A stretch of DNA of 64,000 nt from Cryomorphaceae bacterium (GTDB taxonomy: Bacteria > Bacteroidota > Bacteroidia > Flavobacteriales > Schleiferiaceae). This document shows positions 1 through 9,012 of this stretch, piece after piece. Under the pieces are notes generated by a model. The model searched no databases. It was not told the origin of the DNA and saw nothing but the letters and a program-made list of their open reading frames with translations. The first letter of the stretch is position 1; each line of letters starts with the position of its first letter. The translations under genes were made by a program, and so were the position numbers. The stretch spans positions 1 to 64,000 of the forward strand of contig JAFIEY010000006.1 of the NCBI GenBank assembly GCA_020832345.1, in the 5' to 3' direction.

Positions 1-75
1 CCCACACCCCCCTCCCCCCCAAAAAACCCCCCCCCAACCAACCCCCACCCACCCCCATTCCCCAAAAAAAAAAAA
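1..75. repeat. C/A-rich low-complexity tract at the window edge
   Basis: The first 75 bases are almost entirely C and A, with runs of C and a final run of A, unlike the rest of the window. No gene or structure is visible. It stops just before the flippase stop codon. A contig end with degraded base calls is the simplest reading; a genuine homopolymer tract cannot be excluded from one sequence. Confidence 0.7.
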
Positions 76-90
76 CGCCTAAACGACTCA

Positions 91-1368
91 TTATTTCAAT
101 TTTTTCCTGCGATATATAATCAGCCGGATTAATCGCCAATCTTTTTTGCCAGGAAGAATCCAGTGGTTGATGCGATGATGTTCGCGGTGCATGAAATACA
201 CCAAAATACAAAAACCACACAGGTATGAAAAGGTTTGAGTACCAATAGCACCGTAAATGCCAAATTTTGGAATTAGTATTGTTGCTGCAGCTATTGTGGC
301 GAATAAACTCAAGAATGAGGTCATGGTGTTGCGCAAAAATTGCCCCTGACTGGAAAAGTAATGGCTGAACAGAAACGCCATGCTGTAAAGGGTCAGGATG
401 GGGGAGATCCAACGAATAATACTGCGTAATTCGGTGAAATCTTCGCCGAATAGCAGGGTGTAAAAGCTTACCGGTAAAATGCATAAGACAATAAATGCTA
501 AGGCTGTAATGACAAATACTGCCTTGGATAAGAGATAAGTCAGCTTTTTTCCACGCTCGGGATTCCCCAAGTTACTCAAACGTGAATACTGCACCAAAGC
601 AGCACTCCTTCCTATGGTCCATACGCCTTCGCCGAGTTGGATGGCCGCCGAATAGATTCCAACTGCCGCTTTTCCCCATGTGGCTTCCAATATGTAATCC
701 CCAATCCGATAATTTATTTGTTGAAATAAGTTCCCACTTTGAACCATAGATCCATCGGTGAGAAGCACTTTTGCTAAGTTTACACTTTCACCTTTTTCTC
801 TTTGTAAATCTCCTTTTCGGTAGTGGGGAATTAAAAACAGCCAGCCCGAAATAAACTTCACGAAAGAAGAAGCTACATACATACTGATGTAATTCATGGG
901 GGTTTCCCATTGAAATACAAAATATCCGGCAAGTGTACCAATCAATAAAAATCCACTAAATGAAAACAAAACAACATTGTGTCCCCGAATATCTTCCAGC
1001 CCCAGCAAAACATATAGGTTTACCCAGGCCATAGCATAAAATGCCGTACATAATGCGATGTAACCGTGGTGTTCAAATTGTAATCCGGGGATGAATTGCA
1101 AGATAAAAAATAGAAAAACAATGCCTGTACTCCACAAATATGACCATTGGATAAGGGCGATAACTTTATGTCTGGAAGTCCGGTAAATCAGGTTTGGTCC
1201 ACCGAGGAGGTTGGCCACAATGATGAGCAGGGTAACGGTAATGGTGAAAATTCTAATTTCTCCCAGTCCTTCTGCACCTACCATGCGGGCATTAAGCATG
1301 ACAAGCAATAATCCAATAACGGAAGTGCCCAATCTGACCCCAGTGGTGCTAAATATACTTTTTAACAT
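91..1368 (-). CDS. Polysaccharide flippase (Wzx/MATE-like)
   Basis: A 425-residue protein made almost wholly of hydrophobic segments, about twelve by eye, with a short basic C-terminal tail rich in Arg and Lys. Size and pattern fit the polysaccharide transporters of the MOP superfamily that flip lipid-linked oligosaccharides across the inner membrane. It overlaps the end of the upstream GT4 glycosyltransferase by 7 bp and follows a GT39 gene on the same strand, so the three look like the tail of a surface-glycan operon. Substrate is unknown. The family call rests on topology and context more than on a signature motif. Confidence 0.8.
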   Translation of the reverse strand: MLKSIFSTTGVRLGTSVIGLLLVMLNARMVGAEGLGEIRIFTITVTLLIIVANLLGGPNLIYRTSRHKVIALIQWSYLWSTGIVFLFFILQFIPGLQFEHHGYIALCTAFYAMAWVNLYVLLGLEDIRGHNVVLFSFSGFLLIGTLAGYFVFQWETPMNYISMYVASSFVKFISGWLFLIPHYRKGDLQREKGESVNLAKVLLTDGSMVQSGNLFQQINYRIGDYILEATWGKAAVGIYSAAIQLGEGVWTIGRSAALVQYSRLSNLGNPERGKKLTYLLSKAVFVITALAFIVLCILPVSFYTLLFGEDFTELRSIIRWISPILTLYSMAFLFSHYFSSQGQFLRNTMTSFLSLFATIAAATILIPKFGIYGAIGTQTFSYLCGFCILVYFMHREHHRINHWILPGKKDWRLIRLIIYRRKKLK

Positions 1369-2492
1369 TTTTGATAATAATCGTAAAAGGCTTTTCCGAT
1401 GGCTTCTACGCCAAAATGACGATGTGCGTATTTGGCAATTAGTTCCGCATTGTAACGCGAATGTTGGGAGTACATTGTGCGCATGGCTTCCAACAAGGCA
1501 CTTTCGTCCTCATTGGGCACAAGGATGCCGTTTTCTTCATTGAGGTGCTCTGAGATGCCGCCCACATCGGTGGCAATAACCGGTATGCCACTTGCCCAGG
1601 CTTCAGCAATAACGCAGGGAAAATTTTCGTAACGGGAAAAGAGCACAAAAGCATTCGCACGGTGCATTTTATCCGCAATTTCTTTAATCGATTTTTCCCC
1701 CTCAACAATGACGTGTCCGGGAAAAAGTCCCATCCTTTTTGCGGCATCTATATATGGTGAAGTAGCTCCATCGCCTACGATTTCTAAATATACTTTTGGA
1801 TTTTCTTCCACTAGTTTTTTAAATACCCGCAACAAACCGGTGATGTTTTTTTGGGGATCGTGGAGTGTACTTACGTGTAAAAAGCGACAGAATTCAGCGT
1901 TCCCGGGGGTGGTTTTGCCTTGAAAGGTATTGGTATCAACTACATTGCCCACCACTGAAAAATCATGACAATAGCCTTTGGATTTCAAAGTTTCGCCAAG
2001 GTGTCGGGTAACGGGTAAAACATATTTTACCCGATTGCCCATTTTCTTCATTCCACTTTTTTTTATCGCAGTAATTGCCAATTCATCACTGTGGTGAAAA
2101 CCTGCCCAATGTTCGGTCAATAGGGTAGGGCACTTAAACTTTTTTGCGGCGACCTTCATCATCCACCATGCAGAAATTAAAGCGTGCCCATGCACACAAT
2201 CTACTTTTTCGTCAATTAGTGCCAGACCGCGATTTAGTGCTTTGTACGCCCCGGCAATGCGCATCCATTCCGGATAATACACGCGAATTTCTCTCAAGTT
2301 ACCGGATCTTTCGTCTGTGATTGTGGAGGATAAAACTTTACTTGCGGTGGGTACGGGAACGACAACCGTTATTTGACTGTAAAGCGCAGCTGCCTGAGCA
2401 TGACGTTGGACAAAGTTCCCCAATGTCTGATGGTTTTTATTGGGATACCATCCGGTTACCCATACAGCATGTTTGTCCACTGGTTTATTCAT
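1362..2492 (-). CDS. Glycosyltransferase family 4
   Basis: A 376-residue GT-B fold glycosyltransferase. An N-terminal acceptor half is followed by a C-terminal donor half with the EX7E motif at Glu289 and Glu297 and the typical run GIPVIATDVGG just after it. GT4 enzymes are retaining enzymes that use nucleotide sugars and act on the cytoplasmic face of the membrane. It lies between a GT39 gene and a flippase, overlapping the latter, which suggests it builds a lipid-linked oligosaccharide that the flippase exports. Donor and acceptor cannot be read from the sequence. Confidence 0.9.
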   Translation of the reverse strand: MNKPVDKHAVWVTGWYPNKNHQTLGNFVQRHAQAAALYSQITVVVPVPTASKVLSSTITDERSGNLREIRVYYPEWMRIAGAYKALNRGLALIDEKVDCVHGHALISAWWMMKVAAKKFKCPTLLTEHWAGFHHSDELAITAIKKSGMKKMGNRVKYVLPVTRHLGETLKSKGYCHDFSVVGNVVDTNTFQGKTTPGNAEFCRFLHVSTLHDPQKNITGLLRVFKKLVEENPKVYLEIVGDGATSPYIDAAKRMGLFPGHVIVEGEKSIKEIADKMHRANAFVLFSRYENFPCVIAEAWASGIPVIATDVGGISEHLNEENGILVPNEDESALLEAMRTMYSQHSRYNAELIAKYAHRHFGVEAIGKAFYDYYQKC

Positions 2493-2528
2493 TCGGCGAA
2501 AATAATCACTATGATTCTTTTTACCGTG

Positions 2529-4055
2529 TTATTCCCAAAAAGGAAAATCATAAAAAATGATGCCCGGTATTTCTAATATTTCTTCCGGGACTTTGTGTGT
2601 GTTGAGGATCACTACTGTATATCCATCTTTTTGATTTTGAAGTGTATGTTCTTTACTTGGAATAAAACTGTAAGCGGGGTAGCCGGAGTAAAAGTAAAAA
2701 TGTGGATGACTTCCGTCTCTTGTATTAAAAATCAAATAGTCTTTTCCCGGAACTAGAATTTCCTCCCGCATTTTAAGAATGTCGTTTTTCTCGTGAGTCA
2801 GCATGACTTTGTACGACCAGGATTTAGATTTGCGCAGTTCGTGACGTTCCGCCAATTCGTCATATCTAAAGTGTGAGCAACCTATAATTGACATGGTTAG
2901 GCTAAAAATAATTAAGGACAACCAACGTGGAAGTGAGGTTTGCCAAAAACGCTGAAAGTGCATTAAATATCCCAAACCGACAAATACCAGCCCTCCAATC
3001 ATAAAGGGAAACATGGACATTTTGGTCTTGGCGATGGTGAAAAAACCATATACAAATAGGATGGGAAAAAATATTATAATCAATTTTTCCAAAGCACGGT
3101 TTTCCTTAAACCAAATTTTTAAGGCGGAAAATAAAAGTAAAATGCCTAAAACGGTGGCCGTAATTTGAAAATAGAGGTATGGAATTAAATCAAGGTGGAA
3201 AAAATTGTCGCCTCCATGACCTTCGACGACTTCATAAAAATGCAGACTGTTAAACGAAAGCTCCCTTAAATAAACATCTTTAAAGTTTAGATAAGCATAA
3301 ATTTGCCAAGGTAAAAAAACCACAGTGGCAGCCATCAATGCAAGACCGATGTCTTTAAACCCTTTAATATCTCGACGAATTAACAAAATTAAGCCCCAAG
3401 GCGCGAAAACCATAAGTCCGGTAAGCCACTTTGTGAGCATGGCCAACCCAACCACTACACCAGTGAGAATCGCCCATTTGCGGTTTGAGGTTGTGTAGTA
3501 TTTGGAGAAAAACCAAAATGATATGGTGATTAGGGAAATAAAAGCAACGTCATTGTGGTCTGTGGATTCCAAACCGGTAGTCAGGTTAATCAAAGGGAAT
3601 GAGGTGGCCATGAGGAATCCGGCCACATAACCAACATTTTTGTGAAAAAGGTTTTTGCCGATTTGGTAACAGGCATATACAGAAAGGGTTCCCAACAACA
3701 CTGAAGGCAAACGAACGGCCAGCTCATGGTTGCCAAATATCTTGATTGAAATGGCCATTAACCAAAGGAAAAATGGCTGTTTGTGCAACCAAATATGTCC
3801 ATTTACCCAACTTTCCAGTAAATCCGAATAAGGCTTGACATCCGGCATCAACATGGGGTACAACATGTTGTTGCTTAAATTCATGGCAACTACCGCGTGA
3901 AAATGCTCATCCCATTGGTATAGAAAAGGACTGAGTGCTGCCGCCCAAAATCGTAAAATCATAGAACCGGAAAGCAAAAGTCCGATGCCGGCTTTTTCGT
4001 TTAAATGAAATACCCAAGTGCTGAAAAAAAGTAAGACGATTGCCGCTGTTAGCAT
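2529..4055 (-). CDS. Glycosyltransferase family 39 (ArnT/PMT-like) membrane protein
   Basis: A 508-residue polytopic membrane protein. Near residues 48-53 it has WDEHFH, the acidic pair in the first periplasmic loop that is catalytic in GT39/ArnT enzymes. Many hydrophobic helices follow, then a soluble C-terminal region from about residue 400. Such enzymes transfer a sugar from a polyprenyl-phosphate donor to lipid or protein at the periplasmic face. It starts the glycan gene group running toward the window edge. The acceptor is unknown; ArnT-type lipid A modification and protein O-mannosylation are both possible. Confidence 0.85.
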   Translation of the reverse strand: MLTAAIVLLFFSTWVFHLNEKAGIGLLLSGSMILRFWAAALSPFLYQWDEHFHAVVAMNLSNNMLYPMLMPDVKPYSDLLESWVNGHIWLHKQPFFLWLMAISIKIFGNHELAVRLPSVLLGTLSVYACYQIGKNLFHKNVGYVAGFLMATSFPLINLTTGLESTDHNDVAFISLITISFWFFSKYYTTSNRKWAILTGVVVGLAMLTKWLTGLMVFAPWGLILLIRRDIKGFKDIGLALMAATVVFLPWQIYAYLNFKDVYLRELSFNSLHFYEVVEGHGGDNFFHLDLIPYLYFQITATVLGILLLFSALKIWFKENRALEKLIIIFFPILFVYGFFTIAKTKMSMFPFMIGGLVFVGLGYLMHFQRFWQTSLPRWLSLIIFSLTMSIIGCSHFRYDELAERHELRKSKSWSYKVMLTHEKNDILKMREEILVPGKDYLIFNTRDGSHPHFYFYSGYPAYSFIPSKEHTLQNQKDGYTVVILNTHKVPEEILEIPGIIFYDFPFWE

Positions 4056-4093
4056 TTGGTTTTATATGGTATAACGTATAGAGTAGTATTGTC

Positions 4094-4375
4094 TTAACAA
4101 ATTTCTGCGGATAACCCACTATCTAATAATGCTGTACACATGGGTTCCAGTTCTTCGTATGTCCCCGATTTAACATCACACTTTCCCCGATAGTGGACAA
4201 TGTATGCGCATTGTTCTGCTTGTTCTAATTCGTGTTTACAAATTTGTACCAAACAGCTAATCACCCAATCAAAAGTGTTAACATCGTCGTTAAACAACAC
4301 AATATTAAATCCTTGGGAGGTTTCGGTCTCGACAACTTCGAGCGTTTCTGTTTCAGTTGAAAAGTAAGGAATCAT
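4094..4375 (-). CDS. clpS: ATP-dependent Clp protease adaptor ClpS
   Basis: A 93-residue protein with the ClpS core, including the run VLFNDDVNTFDWV near residues 26-38, which contains the acidic residues used to recognise destabilising N-terminal residues. ClpS binds the N-domain of ClpA/ClpC and delivers N-degron substrates to ClpP in the cytosol. Length is normal. It follows der by 47 bp, and that gap holds its own TATCTTTG promoter motif. Confidence 0.93.
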   Translation of the reverse strand: MIPYFSTETETLEVVETETSQGFNIVLFNDDVNTFDWVISCLVQICKHELEQAEQCAYIVHYRGKCDVKSGTYEELEPMCTALLDSGLSAEIC

Positions 4376-4395
4376 AACAATATGCTTTCACTTTG

Positions 4396-4403
4396 CAAAG
4401 ATA
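4396..4403 (-). promoter_or_regulatory. Bacteroidota -7 element ahead of clpS
   Basis: Minus-strand TATCTTTG matches TAnnTTTG and lies 20 bp upstream of the clpS ATG. No clear TTTG -33 box is seen at the usual spacing. Confidence 0.5.
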
Positions 4404-4422
4404 ACGCAAAGTATTTTTTGGG

Positions 4423-5727
4423 CTATTTCTTACGAAAGTAAATTTCGATGGGCACACCAGAAAGGTCGAAATTTTTCCGCAATTGATTTTCGATGAAGCG
4501 TTTGTATGGCTCCCGAATGTACTGAGGCAGGTTGCAGTAAAATGCAAATCGCGGGGTTTCGGTGGGTAACATGGTGCAGTATTTTATCTTCACATACTTG
4601 CCCTTAACCGCAGGTGGAGGGTATCCACTGATGATGTCGAGCATTACATCGTTGAGTTTTGAAGTGGGGATCCTTCTGCTTCTTCTTTCATAAACAGCTA
4701 CTCCTTCTTCAATGGCCTTAAAAATCCGTTGCTTTTCTAAAACGGATACAAATAGGATGGGAATATCGGTAAATGGTTCAATTCGTTTGAGAATGGCTTT
4801 CCGGTATTCCTCCATTGTTTGGGTCTGTTTTTCAATCAAATCCCATTTGTTGACTAAAATCACAACGCCTTTAAAATTCCGGACAATCAAACTAAAAATA
4901 TTGATGTCTTGCGCTTCAATGCCGCGAGATGCATCCAACATTAAAAAACACACATCGGCGTGCTCAATAGACCTTACGGCACGCATTACGGAATAAAATT
5001 CAAGATTTTCGTGGACTTTAGATTTTTTGCGAATTCCAGCGGTGTCCACCAAATAGAATTTATTTCCAAATTGGTTGTACAGCGTGTGTATAGAATCCCT
5101 TGTGGTTCCCGCAACATCTGTTACAATGTTTCTATCTTCACCAATTAAGGTGTTGATAAAGGATGATTTTCCTGCATTTGGCCGACCCACCACTGCAAAT
5201 TTTGGCAAGTCCTCTTCAGTCGTGACTTCGTGATCAGGCAGCTGCTTGACCACCTCGTCAAGAAGTTCTCCTGAACCACTTCCGTTGATGGCCGAAACGG
5301 CAAAGTAATCCCCTAAACCCAAGCTGTAAAATTCTGCGGCTAATGCCAATTGACTTGAGCTATCAACTTTATTGGCCACTAAGATCACCTTTTTATCTGT
5401 TTGCCGAAGTACGTGCGCTACTTCTTTGTCCATGTCGGTTAGACCCAATTGCGCGTCCACCAGAAAAAGAATCAGGTTGGCTTCTTCCACTGCAAGAATT
5501 ACCTGTTTGCGAATGTCGGCTTCGAAAACATCGTCGGAACCAGTGATGTAACCACCCGTGTCAATGACTGAAAAAGTCCTGCCGTTCCAATCGGTTTTTC
5601 CATAAATACGGTCACGAGTAACGCCTGCAGTTGCGTCAACAATGGCATTTCTCTGTTGAATGAGGCGGTTAAAAAAGGTGGATTTACCTACATTTGGGCG
5701 GCCTACGATAGCGACTATATTTGACAT
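4423..5727 (-). CDS. der: Ribosome-associated GTPase Der (EngA)
   Basis: A 434-residue protein with two tandem GTPase domains. The first has GRPNVGKST at residues 9-17, DTGG near 57 and NKVD at 119-122. The second has GRPNAGKSS at 181-189, a second DTAG and NKWD. A C-terminal KH-like domain follows. Der is an essential factor for maturation of the 50S ribosomal subunit. All G motifs are intact and length is normal. Confidence 0.98.
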   Translation of the reverse strand: MSNIVAIVGRPNVGKSTFFNRLIQQRNAIVDATAGVTRDRIYGKTDWNGRTFSVIDTGGYITGSDDVFEADIRKQVILAVEEANLILFLVDAQLGLTDMDKEVAHVLRQTDKKVILVANKVDSSSQLALAAEFYSLGLGDYFAVSAINGSGSGELLDEVVKQLPDHEVTTEEDLPKFAVVGRPNAGKSSFINTLIGEDRNIVTDVAGTTRDSIHTLYNQFGNKFYLVDTAGIRKKSKVHENLEFYSVMRAVRSIEHADVCFLMLDASRGIEAQDINIFSLIVRNFKGVVILVNKWDLIEKQTQTMEEYRKAILKRIEPFTDIPILFVSVLEKQRIFKAIEEGVAVYERRSRRIPTSKLNDVMLDIISGYPPPAVKGKYVKIKYCTMLPTETPRFAFYCNLPQYIREPYKRFIENQLRKNFDLSGVPIEIYFRKK

Positions 5728-5830
5728 GGTTTGTTTTTTTATTTTACCGAACCGGATCTGACATTTCGGTGGGGAAGATTTTCAGCGGATTTGCGAGTTC
5801 CTTTTTGGTGCGTGCAAAGGTAATGATGAA

Positions 5831-5868
5831 TAGAAATAAAAAAACCTTGCAAGCTGCTGCAAGGTTTT
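5831..5868 (-). terminator. Rho-independent terminator behind tRNA-Leu
   Basis: A perfect 10-bp stem (5841-5850 with 5859-5868, AAAACCTTGC/GCAAGGTTTT) encloses an 8-base loop. On the minus strand it starts 7 bp after the tRNA 3' end and is followed by a U-rich tail at 5831-5840. The T run on the other side means it could also act on plus-strand transcripts. Confidence 0.85.
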
Positions 5869-5875
5869 TTTTGTG

Positions 5876-5959
5876 TGCCCAGAGCCGGAGTCGAACCGGC
5901 ACGGGTGTTACCCCATTGGTGTTTGAGACCAACGCGTCTACCAATTCCGCCATCTGGGC
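5876..5959 (-). tRNA. tRNA-Leu, anticodon CAA
   Basis: An 84-nt cloverleaf. The acceptor stem GCCCAGA/TCTGGGC pairs fully. The anticodon stem TTGGT/ACCAA encloses loop CTCAAAC, giving anticodon CAA. A long variable arm shows a class II tRNA, and the T-arm contains GGTTCGACTCC. The 3' CCA is not encoded. It reads UUG leucine codons. Confidence 0.96.
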
Positions 5960-5972
5960 GACTAACGGGCGG

Positions 5973-6004
5973 CAAATATACATCTACAATACCTTCACCA
6001 CAAA
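5973..6004 (-). promoter_or_regulatory. Bacteroidota promoter of tRNA-Leu (TTTG-N20-TATATTTG)
   Basis: Minus-strand TTTG at 6001-6004 and TATATTTG at 5973-5980 are separated by 20 bp, matching the phylum's primary sigma factor consensus at both boxes. It lies 13 bp upstream of the mature tRNA 5' end. This is the best two-box promoter in the window. Confidence 0.8.
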
Positions 6005-6159
6005 ATGTTTTTTTGATACATTTTATATTTGAATCACGCACAATCAAAGCTTTTGATTGACCGATAATTCTTCGTTGTAAAAGAAAAATAAAAATGGCTC
6101 GATTGGTGATTCTATTGCAATTTACATCGGTCTAAGATCATTCCACAGGTTGTATGGTG

Positions 6160-6218
6160 AAAAAAACGGAAGAAAACGAACGTTACATATCGTATATGTA
6201 ATACTCGTTTTCTTCCGT
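6160..6218 (-). terminator. Long hairpin terminator behind yajC
   Basis: A perfect 14-bp stem (6166-6179 with 6205-6218) continues, after a 3-base internal loop, into a second stem TTACATAT/ATATGTAA with a 3-base loop. On the minus strand it is followed by a run of T and sits 38 bp after the yajC stop. It is longer than a usual terminator. Confidence 0.75.
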
Positions 6219-6256
6219 CTTAGTCTTGATCGACAAAATTCAGAAAATATGTTGAC

Positions 6257-6577
6257 CTATTTTTTGTCTTCTTTGGGTAAATATTGCGCAGACAATTCCT
6301 TGGAAAGTGCGCTTTTTTCTACCTTGATTCGACTGTTTTCGGATTCGAGGATGACATAGGTTTCACCCACTTCCAAAATTTTCCCGTGGATACCACTACC
6401 TGTAACAACGCGGTTACCTTTGGCAACACTGGCTGAAAAATTCTTCTCTTCCTTTTGCTTTTTCATTTGCGGACGAAAGAAGAAAAAGTACATGACGGCG
6501 ATGATAACCAAAAATGGGAGAAAAGAGCTCAGTGGATTTCCGCCACCCGGAGCTGCTTGTAAAAAAATACTATACAT
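6257..6577 (-). CDS. yajC: Preprotein translocase subunit YajC
   Basis: A 106-residue protein with one N-terminal membrane helix ending in FFFFRPQMKKQKE, the hallmark of YajC, followed by a small soluble domain with the typical GNRVVTGSGIHGKI stretch. YajC associates with SecDF at the inner membrane and supports Sec-dependent export. It lies 16 bp after a DUF1573 lipoprotein gene, an arrangement common in Bacteroidota. Confidence 0.95.
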   Translation of the reverse strand: MYSIFLQAAPGGGNPLSSFLPFLVIIAVMYFFFFRPQMKKQKEEKNFSASVAKGNRVVTGSGIHGKILEVGETYVILESENSRIKVEKSALSKELSAQYLPKEDKK

Positions 6578-6593
6578 GGATCAAAGTTTACAC

Positions 6594-7043
6594 TTAGTTA
6601 TTTGGAATAATAACTTCAGAGGTGATTTTTAAAATTTTAGAATTGGGAACCGTATTGGCGGTCAGGGTCACAGTTTTGTCCTGACGACCGTCACGACCAT
6701 TACTGTCGAATGAAACCTTGATTACGCCACTTTCGCCGGGTGCAACTGGCGTTTTGGGATAATCAGGAACGGTACAACCACAACTTCCACGCGCACTTGT
6801 AATGACCAATGGTGCATCTCCGGTGTTGGTGAAAGTAAAGTCGTGGGTGACAACTTCACCCTGTTCGATCTGTCCAAAATCGTGGGAAGTGGCATCAAAA
6901 GTGAATTCCGGTAATTTGTCGCCGTCCACATCGTCTAGCCCGGCAGAATTTCCGCTGTTACCCTCAATTTTGTCGGCGGCACTTGTACAAGCACCAAAGG
7001 ACAAAACACCGATTATTGACATGAATAAAAGGCTCTTTTTCAT
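6594..7043 (-). CDS. DUF1573 lipoprotein
   Basis: A 149-residue protein with a lipoprotein signal ending at Cys19 (LSFGAC). A single DUF1573 domain follows, with an Ig-like beta-sandwich pattern including TFTNTGDAPLVI and RGSCGCTVP. The conserved CGC is present. Its role is unknown; its usual place beside yajC hints at a link to envelope biogenesis. It is probably co-transcribed with yajC. Confidence 0.9.
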   Translation of the reverse strand: MKKSLLFMSIIGVLSFGACTSAADKIEGNSGNSAGLDDVDGDKLPEFTFDATSHDFGQIEQGEVVTHDFTFTNTGDAPLVITSARGSCGCTVPDYPKTPVAPGESGVIKVSFDSNGRDGRQDKTVTLTANTVPNSKILKITSEVIIPNN

Positions 7044-7093
7044 AGAATTTGTATTTAAATTAAAAAATGAAACATTCAGTTGTTAGAGCGCCC

Positions 7094-7101
7094 GAAATTA
7101 C
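7094..7101 (-). promoter_or_regulatory. Possible -7 element ahead of the DUF1573-yajC operon
   Basis: Minus-strand TAATTTCG is a one-mismatch match to TAnnTTTG, 50 bp upstream of the DUF1573 start. It lies between that gene and repeat copy A. Confidence 0.35.
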
Positions 7102-7145
7102 GGCATTTATTGCAATTGATAAAACCTAAATTGAATTTTAATGAT

Positions 7146-7289
7146 TGAGTCCACTCCAAAAAGGATGATTTCAATCAAAATCGACGCGGAGGGAATTTTT
7201 GGGCCGGAGCTAACGGTTTGTTAGTGAGGATTGAAAAATCTACCGACAAGGAAGATTTTGGCAGAAAGGGACTTTTTTTAGCAGACTCA
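7146..7289 (-). repeat. TGAGTC repeat copy A (144-bp class)
   Basis: It occupies the 323-bp gap between the divergent DUF1573 and mutM genes. Ends are TGAGTCCACTCC and GCAGACTCA. Compared with the 127-bp class it carries GACGCG and a small stem-loop CTAAC-GGTTT-GTTAG. The arm near 7270-7284 is decayed (TTTTTTTAGC), so pairing of the inner stem is poorer than in other copies. Strand given is the one beginning TGAGTCTGC. Confidence 0.9.
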
Positions 7290-7366
7290 AAATTCATTGG
7301 CACATTTTTTTTCCTACTGGTGTAAACAAAAACATTGTATAGGTGTTTTAATAAAAAATAACAGCT

Positions 7367-8155
7367 ATGCCAGAATTACCAGAAGTAGAAGTGATGCGTA
7401 GGAAAATAGAGACGCACTCTTTGAATAAAGTTTTGCAATCCATCACTGTTCACGATGGAAGAATTGAAAAGGGGATGCCTGCACATTGGCAATCTTTTTT
7501 TGTGAAAAACAATTTGATTGAAACCAGGCGGATTGGAAAGTATCTGTTCCTGCGGTTTCACGATTATTGGCTGCACCTGCATTTTGGGATGACGGGCAGT
7601 GTTGTTTTCACAACTAATCGAGATGAGATCCCACAATATACTCGATTGACCTTACACTTTGATAATGATATTCATTTAAATTTTACTGATCCTCGTACTT
7701 TTGGTAAAATTGATATGGTGTCGAGTGTGGATTCTTTTGCCAACGGAAAAAAATTGGGCAAGGACTTAATGGAAGCCACGGAATCTGATGCCATTAAATT
7801 ATTTTCCAACAAAAAGATTTCACTTAAAGCAATTTTGCTAAAACAAAACATCATTTCCGGGGTGGGCAATTGGCTTGCAGATGAAGCTTTGTTTAGAGCA
7901 AAGTTGCATCCGGCAACGCCCGGAATGGCGCTCACCGAATCACAAATGGTTGCGTTTTTATCTACCATTCAATCGGTTGCTGAGGAAGCAATTGCTGCTG
8001 ACACCCATTACGGAAACTTTCCAAGTCACTTTTTTACTAATTATCGTGTCGAAGACAAACCTTGTCCATCTGATGAATCGGCTAAAATTCAGAAAATGAC
8101 GCTGGGTGGTCGTGCCACGTATTTTTGCCCTAAATGTCAAAAGTTTCCCGGATAA
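7367..8155 (+). CDS. mutM: MutM-like DNA glycosylase (Fpg/Nei family) with altered zinc finger
   Basis: A 262-residue protein opening with PELPEVE, whose Pro2 and Glu3 are the catalytic residues of Fpg enzymes. It also has RRIGKYL with the active-site Lys and a TDPRTFGK loop. These enzymes excise oxidised purines and cut the abasic site. The C-terminal zinc finger is unusual: the first ligand pair reads CPSD instead of CPxC, while the second pair, FCPKC, is intact. Either Asp serves as a ligand or the finger is weakened. It is followed 1 bp later by the CPXCG gene. Confidence 0.88.
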   Translation: MPELPEVEVMRRKIETHSLNKVLQSITVHDGRIEKGMPAHWQSFFVKNNLIETRRIGKYLFLRFHDYWLHLHFGMTGSVVFTTNRDEIPQYTRLTLHFDNDIHLNFTDPRTFGKIDMVSSVDSFANGKKLGKDLMEATESDAIKLFSNKKISLKAILLKQNIISGVGNWLADEALFRAKLHPATPGMALTESQMVAFLSTIQSVAEEAIAADTHYGNFPSHFFTNYRVEDKPCPSDESAKIQKMTLGGRATYFCPKCQKFPG

Positions 8156-8156
8156 A

Positions 8157-8345
8157 ATGCTAATTGAACATCAATATACCTGTCCTTACTGTTTTGAAGC
8201 GTCTGAAATTATGATAGATCCGTCACTTTCCAGACAGGTTTTTATTGAAGATTGTTCAGTTTGTTGCAATCCAATTGAATTCACCATTCACTTGGATGAT
8301 GCGTTAATTGTCACGTATTTGTCTGCGGAATCAATTGAGCAGTAA
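8157..8345 (+). CDS. CPXCG-motif cysteine-rich protein
   Basis: A 62-residue protein with two Cys pairs, CPYC near residue 9 and CSVC near 33, spaced as in the CPXCG family of small putative zinc-binding proteins. Function is unknown. The ATG lies 1 bp after the mutM stop, so the two are likely co-transcribed. Its 3' end overlaps the convergent mnmD gene by 35 bp. Confidence 0.85.
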   Translation: MLIEHQYTCPYCFEASEIMIDPSLSRQVFIEDCSVCCNPIEFTIHLDDALIVTYLSAESIEQ

Positions 8346-9012
8346 AGGTTTTTGTCCCCCGAAGCATTTCCCGTTTCCCAGGTGGCCCCGGGATTTTTTC
8401 CACGGAAAATCCAACGCTTTGCAATCTTCTTTTTACGGCTCCCTGAGCGCAATAGGTCACCCAAATTCCGTTTGCTTTCAGGGCGTCGTAACATTTTTTT
8501 AGCACGGGTTCATCCCATGCTGTTGGGTGATAGCGAGGTGCAAAGGCGTCAAAGAAAATAAGGTCAAAGTGATTTTCGGACAATATTGCATCTTCAAATG
8601 TCACTTGTCTTTTTTCCAGCGTAAACTTTGGATCAATGGAAACAGGTATATCCCATGAAGCATTGTGAATGGCTGAAAATAAATCCCTAGCATGGGGAAA
8701 TTTTAGCAATTCTGGAAAGTTGAGCACTTTCCAAATTTCCTCAGGAAGGATGGTGTTTTCCAGTGTTTGATAATGAATGGCGCGATTTTCCGATTTTGCC
8801 GCAATGGCTGTAAGAAGAACGTTTAGACCAGTACCAAATCCAAATTCTAAAATGTTTATCGATTTTGAATCCATTTGCGCCAAACCCGATTGAAGAAAGA
8901 CGTGTTCTGCTTCTTGAATGGCGCCGTGCTGACTGTGGTAATGCTCTTGGAGTGCTTCGTTCCTCAAGCTGTGACTACCATCAGCTGTTTTGGTTAAAGT
9001 CAGTTGACTCAA
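8311..9012 (-). CDS. mnmD: tRNA (mnm5s2U34)-methyltransferase MnmD
   Basis: A 233-residue protein with a SAM-binding motif LEFGFGTGLN near residues 55-64 and the later block DLIFFDAFAPRYHPTAWD, both diagnostic of the DUF752 methyltransferase domain of MnmC. The FAD oxidase domain of Proteobacterial MnmC is absent, so this is the stand-alone form. It completes mnm5s2U at the tRNA wobble position. It overlaps the cytochrome gene by 4 bp (ATGA). Confidence 0.9.
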   Translation of the reverse strand: MSQLTLTKTADGSHSLRNEALQEHYHSQHGAIQEAEHVFLQSGLAQMDSKSINILEFGFGTGLNVLLTAIAAKSENRAIHYQTLENTILPEEIWKVLNFPELLKFPHARDLFSAIHNASWDIPVSIDPKFTLEKRQVTFEDAILSENHFDLIFFDAFAPRYHPTAWDEPVLKKCYDALKANGIWVTYCAQGAVKRRLQSVGFSVEKIPGPPGKREMLRGTKTFTAQLIPQTNT

